From Verrucomicrobiales bacterium (lineage in GTDB: Bacteria; Verrucomicrobiota; Verrucomicrobiia; Limisphaerales; JAYPXF01): 49,168 nucleotides of DNA. Under the pieces are notes generated by a model that was not told the DNA's origin, searched no databases, and saw nothing but the letters and a program-made list of their open reading frames with translations. The position numbers and the translations under genes were made by a program. This document shows positions 9,448 to 17,989 of the stretch, piece by piece; position 1 is the first letter of the stretch, and every line of letters starts with the position of its first letter. The DNA lies in contig PBAL01000049.1 in the NCBI GenBank assembly GCA_002715965.1, forward strand, positions 1 through 49,168. Reading direction: 5' to 3'.

Positions 9448-9954
9448 ATGAAGCTGAAGACATTTTTCCCTATCGCGGCAGTTGTCGCGGGCTTGTCCTT
9501 GTTTGGATGTGGTGGCGGTCACGATCACGGCGCACATGGTCATGGCCACGGCCACGATCACGGTGACGGCGGTCACGCCCACGAACACGTTGCGCCTCAT
9601 GGCGGAACGGCGGTCGTGCTGGGTGACGAGGTGTTCCACCTGGAATTCGTGCACGTGCCGGAGGAAGGGCTGATGGATGCGTTCGTTCTGGATGGTCATA
9701 TGGAGGAATTTGTCCGCATCAAGGCGGAGTCGTTTACCGTGGCTGCGACCATCGGTGAGAAGACCGAGAAGCTCGTCTTTGCCGCCAAGGGGAACGACGC
9801 CACGGGTGAAAAAGTCGGCGATACCTCACAGTTCACCGTGCAGGCTGATTGGCTGAAGACGGCGACCAACTTCAATGCCGTGGTGGAGCTCATTGATGTG
9901 AGTGGCACGAGCTTTACGAATGTGAACTTCAAGTTCCCCGAAGGAAACGAATAG
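9448..9954 (+). CDS. Histidine-rich lipoprotein, probable periplasmic metal binder
   Basis: A 168-residue protein starting MKLKTFFPIAAVVAGLSLFGC, a clear lipoprotein signal with lipobox LFGC at about residues 18-21. Immediately after the Cys comes a run of about 35 residues with some 14 His in HGH, HDH and HEH patterns, as in zinc, nickel or copper buffering proteins. The remaining domain (from HGGTAVVLGDEVFHLEF to the end) is beta-rich and resembles the small domains next to HGG motifs in planctomycete and verrucomicrobial metal-related lipoproteins. The metal is not determinable from sequence. The start at 9448 is chosen because it gives the signal peptide; an in-frame ATG at 9340 overlaps the previous gene. 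Confidence 0.7.
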   Translation: MKLKTFFPIAAVVAGLSLFGCGGGHDHGAHGHGHGHDHGDGGHAHEHVAPHGGTAVVLGDEVFHLEFVHVPEEGLMDAFVLDGHMEEFVRIKAESFTVAATIGEKTEKLVFAAKGNDATGEKVGDTSQFTVQADWLKTATNFNAVVELIDVSGTSFTNVNFKFPEGNE

Positions 9955-9973
9955 CGCGTTTCACAAAGCGCAT

Positions 9974-10363
9974 GTGAGTTCGTCGGAAGATCGAGGTTCG
10001 GATTGGGTTCGGTGGTCGTTGCTGACCATCTTGGTGTTCGCGACAGTCTTTGGAATTCTGCGCAGCCGCGAGACTTCTTTCAGCATTGGCCCGCTTCAGC
10101 CACCCCCGACTGTCACGACCACCAACCGGGCCGGGACGAACAGCGTCTTCCCGATGGACAAGCAGGGCCGCCGATGGGTTGGCTTTGACAAGTTGGGTGG
10201 CTTCGAGTTGAACCTGACCGTACTGACGAACGCCAAAAGGAAGGTGAGCGATCTTTGTTCATCGCACGCGGCGCTGCCGCCGAAAAGACGCTTGGCGTGT
10301 TTCGTTTCACCACATCAACGCCACACGCAACTGAACGGGCAATTGCCCATCCTACCTCGCTAG
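9974..10363 (+). pseudogene. Truncated or frameshifted membrane-anchored ORF of unknown function
   Basis: A GTG at 9974, 19 bases after the lipoprotein gene, opens a 129-codon frame. Residues 13-30 form one membrane helix (VRWSLLTILVFATVFGIL), followed by a Pro/Thr linker and MDKQGRRWVGFDKLGGFELN, which looks like the start of a folded domain. After about residue 85 the translation becomes Arg/Pro/His-rich and not protein-like, while another frame there reads more naturally. A frameshift or 3' truncation near 10220-10240 is therefore likely. The reading frame overlaps the 3' end of the convergent gene at 10352. A DUF3299-like relation is only a guess. Confidence 0.4.
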
Positions 10364-11761
10364 GCGATCGAGGATGTTTCGTGTGATACGCATGACCACA
10401 GGATCACTGCCGCTCAGGCCGTGTGACCAATCGGTGGTCCCAGCGGTGATGACCGTCCCACCATTCTGATAGATTCCGAGAACAGCATTGCCCGTGTGGC
10501 CCTTTTCCCAGCGTTCGTACCACTCTGAATCGTCCGGATGCCAGATGGCCGGCGCAGTGGCGAGGACGACGAACGACTTCGGCGTTCCATCGCGATGGGT
10601 GGGGTAGGGGAGTCCGTCTTTCCACGTCAGTTCGCAACCGTCGCATTCGTAACCGACGATGGTGTTCTTCCCGCCGAACTCGACCCCGCGTTTTACCTCC
10701 GTCCCTTTGAAGATCCAATGATCCGGCCGATGAACGGTGAACGCACCTGAACCATCCATGAGCTGGCCGTGGCTTCGATGATAACCACCCCAGATGAAGC
10801 CGACGCCGGTCAGTTCGTTTTCCGTTCGGCCTATGAGATGATGACTCCAGAGTGAACTCAGTGTGGAGTGATCGTCTGACTTGTAGACGGGATCCATGTG
10901 GTAGTTCTGTTTCCAACAAACCTGTGCCTTGCCATCGTCTTCACTCCGCACCTGCCAGCAGACGCTGTTGCCACTGAAGAACACCGCGTTGCCGCCATCG
11001 CGAATGAAGGCCTCCAGGTTGTCACGCATCGGTTTCGACCAATACTCATCGTGGCCAAGACTCAACACCAGGCGGTAGTGCTGGAGGATTTCGGGATGGA
11101 ACTCGAGGTCAGAATTCACCGCGTAATCGATGACGTAGCCGCTCTTCTCCGCCCAGCTGACGAACTTGTGTTCCCAGTTGTAGAACTGCGATTTCGGAGG
11201 TCGGTGAAATGAAACCCGATGTCCCTGCACACCCGCGCGGCCGTGATACGCGTAGAGACTTGTCCCTCCCCAATTGTTGTAGGCGTTGTAGGTGTTGGCG
11301 CTGAGTTGGATCAGGATCTTCGTGTCCTTGCCGGGATTCGCGTTGCGCACGACGAAAAAGCAGGAACTCGTCGCCGTGCGCGTGTTGCGTTGGATGAACT
11401 TCCCGCCCCGGTCGGACACGCTGAGTTTCACTTCGTAATAACCGCTCTTCCACTTCGACGGAATTTCCAGGCTATGCGCCACCGGCCAGCTGCAGCCATG
11501 TGAAGACGCACGTTCAGGAACCGGATGTTCGCCTCCCGGAATGTTCTTCTTCTGGTAAACCACTTCGCTCTTCGCTCCCTTGCGGGAAATCTCGACCGCC
11601 CAGTTTTTCGCGCTCGTGGATACATGCAGATCGAGCTTCTCGCCGGCGACGAGACTGATTTCACCGGCGTAACCTTCGATGAATAGCGACCGGGGTTCAT
11701 CAGCAAGCCCAGCTGCGCAGAGACCAAGGACAACGAGAAGGGAAAGAATTGAGCGCTTCAT
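10352..11761 (-). CDS. Secreted N,N-dimethylformamidase large-subunit-like protein
   Basis: A 469-residue exported protein. MKRSILSLLVVLGLCAAGLA is a signal peptide; the start at 11761 is chosen for it. The segment LSANTYNAYNNWGGTSLYAY and the following SLGHDEYWSKPMRDNLEAFI with GGNAVFFSGNSVCWQVR match the C-terminal domain of the dimethylformamidase beta-subunit family. In Paracoccus the enzyme hydrolyses dimethylformamide with an iron centre, but most family members in environmental bacteria have unknown substrates, probably amides or glycan-linked groups. An N-terminal beta domain of about 130 residues precedes it. No small subunit gene lies alongside. Confidence 0.8.
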   Translation of the reverse strand: MKRSILSLLVVLGLCAAGLADEPRSLFIEGYAGEISLVAGEKLDLHVSTSAKNWAVEISRKGAKSEVVYQKKNIPGGEHPVPERASSHGCSWPVAHSLEIPSKWKSGYYEVKLSVSDRGGKFIQRNTRTATSSCFFVVRNANPGKDTKILIQLSANTYNAYNNWGGTSLYAYHGRAGVQGHRVSFHRPPKSQFYNWEHKFVSWAEKSGYVIDYAVNSDLEFHPEILQHYRLVLSLGHDEYWSKPMRDNLEAFIRDGGNAVFFSGNSVCWQVRSEDDGKAQVCWKQNYHMDPVYKSDDHSTLSSLWSHHLIGRTENELTGVGFIWGGYHRSHGQLMDGSGAFTVHRPDHWIFKGTEVKRGVEFGGKNTIVGYECDGCELTWKDGLPYPTHRDGTPKSFVVLATAPAIWHPDDSEWYERWEKGHTGNAVLGIYQNGGTVITAGTTDWSHGLSGSDPVVMRITRNILDRLAR

Positions 11762-11888
11762 GGATTGGAGCATTGGACCGTGCCGCCCTCAAACTTGCAA
11801 TACCGGCAGCAGCGGGAATTCACGTTCGCTGCTACCCAAAAAAGAAGCGGCACGGAGGCCGCTTTCGCAAATCGAGTTGTCGCAATAA

Positions 11889-12923
11889 TCAGACGTCGCC
11901 GAAGATCGTCTTTCCGTCGGAACGAAGATCGGTGCAGGCTTCGGCGATGCGTTCGGCCATGCCCTTTTCTCCGGCTTTAAGATAGGCACGCGGATCGTAG
12001 ACCTTCTTGTTGCCGATCTCACCATCGACCTTGAGCACGCCGTCGTAGTTCTTGAAGAAGTGTTCCACGACCGGACGGGTGAAAGCGTATTGGGTGTCGG
12101 TATCGACGTTCATCTTCACCACGCCGTAGTCGAGCGTTTCACGGATTTCAGAAAGCAGGCTTCCGCTTCCGCCATGGAACACGAGGTCCATTTCGGCTTC
12201 GGCACCGAACTTCTCGATGACGGCGGCTTGTCCGTTCTTGAGGATGTCCGGGCGAAGCTTCACCGCACCGGGCTTGTAGTGGCCATGCACGTTTCCGAAG
12301 GTCGCGGCAAAGGTGAAGCGGCCGATCGGATGCAACGCTTCGTAAACAGCCAGCATGTCTTCAGGAGTCGTGTAGAGATCCTCGTCGGGCGTGTCTTCGG
12401 AACCAGCGGCTCCGTCTTCTTCACCGCCCACGACGCCGGCTTCGACTTCGAGGATGATTTCATTCTCCGCGGCGAGCGTGAGGTATTCCTTGGAGATCGC
12501 GATGTTCTCGTCCAACGGCAGAATCGAGGCATCGAGCATGTGATTCTGAAAGAGATTGTTCTCGCCCGCCGCCCGGCGCTTGGCGGTCTCTTCAATCAGC
12601 GGCTTGAGGAACGAATCAGCGGCCTTGGGCTGGCAATGGTCGGTGTTGAGCGCCACCAGCACGTCGTATTGTTCGGCGAGGCGATGGGCGGCTTCGGCGA
12701 GGATGATCGTGCCCTTGGTCGCATCCTTGTTATTCAACCCGGACGCGAACTGACCTGCGCCGGTGGAAAACTGGATCATGCCGTCGGACTTCATGTCGGC
12801 GAAGGCCTTGAAAGCGGCGTTGAGGGTGATGATGCTGGTGCAGTTGATGGCCGGATACGCGTAGGAGCCCTTCTGGGCGGCATCCAGCATGGCAGCGAAT
12901 TGCTTCGGCGTTGCGATGGGCAT
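11889..12923 (-). CDS. fba: Class II fructose-bisphosphate aldolase
   Basis: A cytoplasmic zinc enzyme of glycolysis and gluconeogenesis that splits fructose 1,6-bisphosphate into dihydroxyacetone phosphate and glyceraldehyde 3-phosphate. The 344-residue product shows the zinc ligands of class IIa enzymes: NTDHC at residues 93-97, NVHGHYKPG and LVFHGGSGS, plus the VEAGVVGGEEDGA loop and the metal/phosphate-binding KMNVDTDTQ segment. It is monocistronic. A long gene-free stretch of about 290 bases follows upstream before the M48 peptidase gene, which is divergent. Confidence 0.95.
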   Translation of the reverse strand: MPIATPKQFAAMLDAAQKGSYAYPAINCTSIITLNAAFKAFADMKSDGMIQFSTGAGQFASGLNNKDATKGTIILAEAAHRLAEQYDVLVALNTDHCQPKAADSFLKPLIEETAKRRAAGENNLFQNHMLDASILPLDENIAISKEYLTLAAENEIILEVEAGVVGGEEDGAAGSEDTPDEDLYTTPEDMLAVYEALHPIGRFTFAATFGNVHGHYKPGAVKLRPDILKNGQAAVIEKFGAEAEMDLVFHGGSGSLLSEIRETLDYGVVKMNVDTDTQYAFTRPVVEHFFKNYDGVLKVDGEIGNKKVYDPRAYLKAGEKGMAERIAEACTDLRSDGKTIFGDV

Positions 12924-13211
12924 GGTGACTAGTCAGTAGTGTTCGTGTTCAGTTCAGCTGGCGCAGGTGCGCGCCGCATTTCGGTGAAATCAGCCGAAAT
13001 GGAGCGCGGAATATAGAGAGGGTGGTGAAAAAGGGAACAAAATTTGTGGAAGCCGCTGCGCGGCAGCCTTGGCGGAACAGCGGTCGGACACGTGAGCGGC
13101 TTGAATCCATAATTGGAAACAAACATGTGACATATGTTACATCACTGTGTCCTCAATCAAGCCGGCCGCTAGCAGGTTGCCGATCTCCAAAGCCCTGATT
13201 AACATTTGCCC

Positions 13212-15077
13212 ATGGTTGATTTCTTCGGCCAACAAGATCAGGCCCGCCGGAAGTCCGGTCGTCTGGTTTTCTACTTCGTTGTTGCGATCATCCTGACTGG
13301 TATCCTGGTTTACGGGGCGATGGTTTTGATCCTGGGCTTCGCAACGAAGAAGCCCGTGCCGATCTGGAACTCGGAACTCTTCATGTGGTCTTCAGCAGGC
13401 ACGTTGCTCGTAATCGGTTTGGGAAGCCTGTTCAAGACCCTGGAACTTTCCGCAGGCGGCAAGGCAATCGCTGAAATGTTGGGTGGCCGATTGTTGGATC
13501 AACCTCATGCGAGCGGTGAAGAACGAAAACTTCTGAATGTTGTGGAGGAGATGGCGATCGCGTCCGGCGTACCGGTTCCGGATGTCTATCTGCTCGATCA
13601 TGAGGATTCGATCAACGCTTTCGCGGCCGGCTACACAATCAATGACGCGGTGATCGGCGTGACTCGTGGCTGTCTTCAGAAACTGAACCGATCCGAACTG
13701 CAGGGCGTGATGGCGCACGAGTTCAGCCACATCTTCAACGGCGACATGAAATTGAATCAACGTCTGACCGGTTGGATTCATGGTCTGCTGTTCATCGCCA
13801 TCCTCGGACGGATCATGCTGCAATTCGGTCACGTGCGTTCGAGCAACAACAAGAACAACATCGGTCCCTTCATCGGACTTGCGTTGATGGTGATTGGCGG
13901 GGTTGGAATGTTGGCCGGACGTCTGATCAAGGCTGCGATCTCGCGGCAGCGCGAGTTCCTTGCGGATGCTTCTGCGGTTCAGTTCACGCGGAATCCTGAT
14001 GGAATCTCAGGTGCCCTCAAGAAGATCGGCGGATTTAGTTCGAAGTTGCACAGCCCGAAGGCGGAAGAGGCGAGCCACATGTTTTTTGGGAGCGGCGTCA
14101 GCAGCTTCATGAGTGCCTTTGCGACGCATCCGCCATTGCCCGAGCGCATCAAGCGGATTGATCCGGCCTTCGATGGAAACATGGATGTCGGTGAATCGTC
14201 GATGGTTGCGGACGAAGGGTCGAATCTGGTGTCGCAACTGAGCGGGGGAGCGTCGCCGGCATCGGGTCCGGTTACGGCTGGCAGGGTGGTTCAACAGATC
14301 GGTTGGCTGGACCAGGAACACATCGACTACGCACACAATCTCATTGATGGGCTTCCCGAGGAGTTGGTGGCCGCGGCTCATGAGCCGTTCAGCGCGGTCT
14401 CGCTCGCGTATGGGCTGCTGATCAGCCCGAACCCGGGGACGCGTCGCGGTCAGCTGCAATTTCTGGGGAACAATGAGAGCGAAGCCATTGTGGTCGAGAC
14501 CGCGCGTTTGCTTCCCGCGATTGAAAAGCTGGATGCGCGATCGCGAGTTCCGTTGGTGGAGATGTGTCTGCCGGCTTTGCGCCAGATCGCGCAGTCGCAA
14601 TACAACATCTTCCGCAGCAACGTTCGCGCGTTGAGTGAAGCGGATCGGCAGATTGATCTGTTTGAGTTTGCGTTGGAGAAGATTTTGATTCGGCACTTGG
14701 AGCCGACCTTCATTGGCGTTCGTGAGTTTCCCATCCGCTTCAAGCGACTGCATCAGGTTGAGGAAGAATGCAACGTGATCCTGTCGGCGATTGCCTACAT
14801 GAGTCATGAGGATGATGCCGAAGTTGCGCGGGCGTATGCCAAGGCGATTGAGGCATTGGATGCGCCGTCGCAGCAGCTTCCGCTCCAGGCATGTGGTCTT
14901 GGTGCCGTGGATCGGGCGATGATGCGTCTGGCGGAATGCAGTCCGGAGATCAAAAGACTGATGGTGCACGCTTGTGCGGAATCGGTGGCTGTGGATGGTG
15001 TGATCCGCGCGGAGGAAACGGAGATGTTGCGGGCGGTTTGCGCGACTTTGGATGTGCCTTGCCCGCCGTTGTTGTAA
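13212..15077 (+). CDS. Membrane M48-family zinc metalloprotease with a TerB-like C-terminal domain
   Basis: An HtpX-like integral-membrane peptidase, 621 residues. Two membrane helices at about 19-44 and 56-75 precede the protease domain with the zinc motif HEFSH at 169-173 and the downstream REFLADA ligand segment. Two more helices lie near 190-205 and 222-238. Beyond the usual HtpX length (about 290) there are 330 extra residues, ending in VDGVIRAEETEMLRAVCATL, which resembles the TerB/tellurite-resistance helical domain. The ATG at 13212 is preferred to a TTG at 13206. It probably degrades or controls misfolded membrane proteins; the fused tail suggests a binding or regulatory role. Confidence 0.88.
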   Translation: MVDFFGQQDQARRKSGRLVFYFVVAIILTGILVYGAMVLILGFATKKPVPIWNSELFMWSSAGTLLVIGLGSLFKTLELSAGGKAIAEMLGGRLLDQPHASGEERKLLNVVEEMAIASGVPVPDVYLLDHEDSINAFAAGYTINDAVIGVTRGCLQKLNRSELQGVMAHEFSHIFNGDMKLNQRLTGWIHGLLFIAILGRIMLQFGHVRSSNNKNNIGPFIGLALMVIGGVGMLAGRLIKAAISRQREFLADASAVQFTRNPDGISGALKKIGGFSSKLHSPKAEEASHMFFGSGVSSFMSAFATHPPLPERIKRIDPAFDGNMDVGESSMVADEGSNLVSQLSGGASPASGPVTAGRVVQQIGWLDQEHIDYAHNLIDGLPEELVAAAHEPFSAVSLAYGLLISPNPGTRRGQLQFLGNNESEAIVVETARLLPAIEKLDARSRVPLVEMCLPALRQIAQSQYNIFRSNVRALSEADRQIDLFEFALEKILIRHLEPTFIGVREFPIRFKRLHQVEEECNVILSAIAYMSHEDDAEVARAYAKAIEALDAPSQQLPLQACGLGAVDRAMMRLAECSPEIKRLMVHACAESVAVDGVIRAEETEMLRAVCATLDVPCPPLL

Positions 15078-15141
15078 ATTCGCGTTCCGGAGTCCTTGCC
15101 GCACATTGCAAAGACACCACCGGGACATCCCGGATAGCTCT

Positions 15142-16278
15142 TCAATCTAGCGTTCGCGAGCCCGCCCGGGCGTTTGAGAACCGAAAGACGGTCTGGGAGA
15201 TGAAGGGCTCGTCCGGACGCAGGACGGTGCTGGGAAAATGAGGATGGTTCGGTGAATCGGGATAATGCTGGGTTTCCAAGGCCAATCCTGCATGTCGTTT
15301 GTAAACCACTCCACCGACGCCTTTGATGTTCGTACGCGCGCCATTGAGTGTGTAGAGCTGCACGGCCGGTTCAGAGGTGAGGACTTCCATGACGCGTCCA
15401 GATTTTGGATCGCTCACGCGGGCGGCCCGGCGACGTTTGCCGGGGGCGCCATCCACGACATAGTTGTGATCGTATCCGCCCGGGCCGTCTTCGTACAGCT
15501 GGGCGATGCGGGCGCCGATTGCCCGGGGCTTTCGAAAGTCCAGGAGCGTACCTTCGACCGTGGCGATTTCGCCGGTCGGAATCAGGCGTTCTCCAGGGAT
15601 GGTGTAGTTCTCCGCGAACAACTGAAGTTCGTGATCGAGGATGTTCCCACTTCCGGAGAGGTTGAAATAGGCGTGGTTCGTCAGGTTGACCACGGTGGGC
15701 TTGCTGGTTTGCGCGAAGTAGCTGAGCTGAAGTTCGTTGTTGTCGGTCAGCCTGACGATCAGCGTCACCTTGAGTTCACCCGGGAATCCTTCTTCACCGT
15801 CTTTCGCCGTGTAGCTGAAGCGAACACTCTGCGCGCTGTTCACTTCACCGTTCCAGACGACCTTGCCAAAGTGCTTGCGGCCGCCATGGATGTGATTGGG
15901 TCCCGAGTTTCTGGTCACTTCGATCAACTTCCCATCCAACTCGAACTTCGCTCCTGCGATGCGATTGGCATAGCGGCCGATGGTGCATCCGAAGGCCGGA
16001 TGGCGGCCGAGGTATTGTTCGAGGTTGTCAAATCCAAGCGTAACGTTGGCCGTCTTGCCATTGGCATCTGGGACATGCAGCTCGGTCAACGTCGCCCCGT
16101 ATTCGGTGAACTTGACGACCATGCCATTGGCGTTGCGAAGGGTGAACAGCTTAACCGGTGTACCATCGGATAGCTTGCCGAAACGGGTTTCTGTTATCTC
16201 GGCCTGCAGCAGACCGGTCATGAGGACCATGCTGACAAGGGTAGCGAGTCTACCCGACTTGATTTGCGCCCGTTTCAT
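15142..16278 (-). CDS. galM: Secreted aldose 1-epimerase (galactose mutarotase)
   Basis: Interconverts alpha and beta anomers of aldoses. The 378-residue product has a signal peptide (about residues 1-26, ending LLQA) and the family motifs GFDNLEQYLGRHPAFGCTIG, NRIAGAKFELDG, GPNHIHGG with the catalytic-type His, TNHAYFNLSG and the C-terminal LETQHYPDSPNHPHFP. The signal peptide places it in the periplasm or outside, where it would act on sugars released by polysaccharide breakdown. It converges with the M48 gene, ending 65 bases away. It may belong to a glycan-degrading programme with the sulfatases, but it is not next to them. Confidence 0.93.
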   Translation of the reverse strand: MKRAQIKSGRLATLVSMVLMTGLLQAEITETRFGKLSDGTPVKLFTLRNANGMVVKFTEYGATLTELHVPDANGKTANVTLGFDNLEQYLGRHPAFGCTIGRYANRIAGAKFELDGKLIEVTRNSGPNHIHGGRKHFGKVVWNGEVNSAQSVRFSYTAKDGEEGFPGELKVTLIVRLTDNNELQLSYFAQTSKPTVVNLTNHAYFNLSGSGNILDHELQLFAENYTIPGERLIPTGEIATVEGTLLDFRKPRAIGARIAQLYEDGPGGYDHNYVVDGAPGKRRRAARVSDPKSGRVMEVLTSEPAVQLYTLNGARTNIKGVGGVVYKRHAGLALETQHYPDSPNHPHFPSTVLRPDEPFISQTVFRFSNARAGSRTLD

Positions 16279-16516
16279 CGGACGCGGAGAATGCGGCCCG
16301 GTGGAGTAGGAGGGAAGATTAAAGGCTCGAAGGGGCGGGCTAGGTCGGCACTTGGGTAAGGCAGGTTATTGACGGTTTTCTCGGTATTTGTCACGGAATC
16401 CATCCAGCGATGGAGAAGCCTGTTTGCGCGGGGCAATTCGAACACGCTGCCTGCGAATAGGGAAAATCATGCAATTATGTGGTGATGGTCTACTTTGAAT
16501 TCCTCCAATGGCCGTC

Positions 16517-16924
16517 ATGAATTCGATTCAACACCTCAATTCTATCTCGCCCCACGCCAAACGTCATATTGCCATTGATGCGGCTCTCCCGGGAGTTGCA
16601 CTCGCCTGCGCTCGAGCGTGGGTGCTCGGGGATGTTCATCATTGGCAATTGAGGTAGTTCTGGACAGGCTTGATCGGCGCGGGAGCATTTGCTGGCGCGG
16701 CCGTTTATTATGGCCTCTATTCGGCTGGCCAAGAGGGCTGATCGCTGCTGTTTCGTTCGGCGATTCTTCTCGGCTGCCTGATGTGGACGACCCTGTTCCT
16801 CATTGTGATCTGGCAACTCAACCTCTTCATAAAGGTAGGGCGAGGGGTGTTTGTGGGCTGGCTTGGTGCCGGATATTTGTTGTTGCTAATCCACCATGGT
16901 TTCATCGGCGTCCGGCGATCGTGA
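16517..16924 (+). pseudogene. Small membrane-protein pseudogene with two in-frame stop codons
   Basis: From ATG 16517 (alternative ATG 16508) one frame reads through 135 codons, broken only by TAG at 16655 and TGA at 16739 and ending with TGA at 16922. The translation is protein-like on both sides of each stop: residues before the first stop include GVALACARAWVLGDVHHWQL, between them FWTGLIGAGAFAGAAVYYGL, and after the second LLFRSAILLGCLMWTTLFLI and VFVGWLGAGYLLLLIHHGFI. Three hydrophobic segments suggest a 3-4 helix membrane protein. I do not recognise the family. Two separate stops in one intact frame fit recent decay. The rest of 16279-17240 shows no other gene. Confidence 0.6.
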
Positions 16925-17240
16925 ACCTGCGCGTTGGCGAAACGCCACTCATGTTCGCGATTCAACTCGTGTAGCCATTTGATCATTCTCCTCAACCCAC
17001 TTGAATAAATCCTCCATTGGGTACACTAATGCCTCACGCACCGGTCGTTGGGACTGCTCGAATGAGGGTCGTTAATCGGTTGCATTCACACCGGGATTCC
17101 GCAGACCCACTGGGAACTTCTGCAACGGGCTGAAAAGTCACCAATCCATAAAACCGTCGACGTGTGTCCGCGTCGTTTACTTCGCGTTGAAGCGGCTTTC
17201 CCTGGATTGCACCCATAACCGTATACAGAAAGAAATCTAT

Positions 17241-17450
17241 ATGTTTACCCATACCCTCCTCGGAGTTCTGCAATACCCCGAGATCATCATGATCATCGTG
17301 CTCGTGCTCATCATGTTCGGCGCGAAGAAACTCCCCGAACTTGCCCGTGGCATGGGCCAGGGCATTCGTGAGTTCCGGAACGCCTCGCGTGATATCCAGA
17401 ACGATCTCGAACGAACGGTCGATCCGGACGGACACGATCACCGCCGGTAA
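17241..17450 (+). CDS. tatA: Twin-arginine translocase component TatA
   Basis: A 69-residue Tat pore-forming subunit. The start MFTHTLLGVLQYPEIIMIIV is preferred to an in-frame ATG at 17187, since it gives the usual short N terminus and membrane helix (about residues 9-24) followed by FGAKKLPELARGMGQGIREF, the amphipathic helix with the FGxKxLPEL hallmark. The C terminus is short and charged. It is followed after 20 bases by a damaged tatC. A Tat substrate candidate is the amidohydrolase at 47858-48757. Confidence 0.93.
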   Translation: MFTHTLLGVLQYPEIIMIIVLVLIMFGAKKLPELARGMGQGIREFRNASRDIQNDLERTVDPDGHDHRR

Positions 17451-17470
17451 GGCTCATCCACAATTCGTGA

Positions 17471-17989
17471 GTGGTGAAGACGTTATCGTCTGCCGACTTG
17501 CTGTGCCCGGAGCCCTCGTTTGAAGAGAACGAGGGCGGACCGGTCAAACCGTTCCTCGAACATCTTGAAGATCTGCGCTGGGTGCTGATCCGTTGGCTGG
17601 TAACGGTTTCCCTCGGCGCCATGGGGTTCGGAACGTTGCTGTTTGTGATCGGAGTAGCGTCGTCCTGCTTCCTGCCCGTGCCCGTGGCACTCGACGCATC
17701 GATGCAGTTCTCCAACTGGCTGGGTATGAGCGATTCGCCCTGGTTCATCATCAACCTGCTCATCGCATCGATCGTGACTCCGCCGGATGTACTCGAGATG
17801 GTACAGGGTTCTTTGTACGCGTTGAGTCCCGCACATCTGGACTACGCCCAGTCTCCGCACCATCTCAGATCTCTGTCCATCTGGGTTAGGACAAGATCCG
17901 CCTTGATCGCATCCGCCCGACTGGCTTTGCTTGGTGCATGCCAAATCCATGGACCGGAGTCGGGAACCCCTACACGCGCGACGAGATGA
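17471..17989 (+). pseudogene. tatC: tatC copy with an internal deletion
   Basis: The frame opens with GTG at 17471 and quickly reads GGPVKPFLEHLEDLRWVLIR, the conserved TatC N terminus, then one membrane helix. It continues to MQFSNWLGMSDSPWFI and jumps directly to IINLLIASIVTPPDVLEMV. The TPPD motif normally lies near the fifth helix of a 240-270-residue, six-helix protein, so most of helices 2-5 are missing. The sequence after TPPDVLEMV is not TatC-like. Total length is only 172 codons, and its end overlaps the next gene by 52 bases. The product cannot be a working TatC. Another copy must exist elsewhere if Tat is active. Confidence 0.75.

Noticed and set aside
14007..15128. A 373-codon minus-strand open frame opposite the M48 gene
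   Set aside because: High-GC antisense reading without domains; the plus strand has the HEFSH protease.
16655..16741. Stop-codon recoding (selenocysteine or pyrrolysine) in the membrane-protein frame
   Set aside because: Two different stops occur, no SECIS-like hairpin is apparent next to either, and neither falls at a known recoding context.
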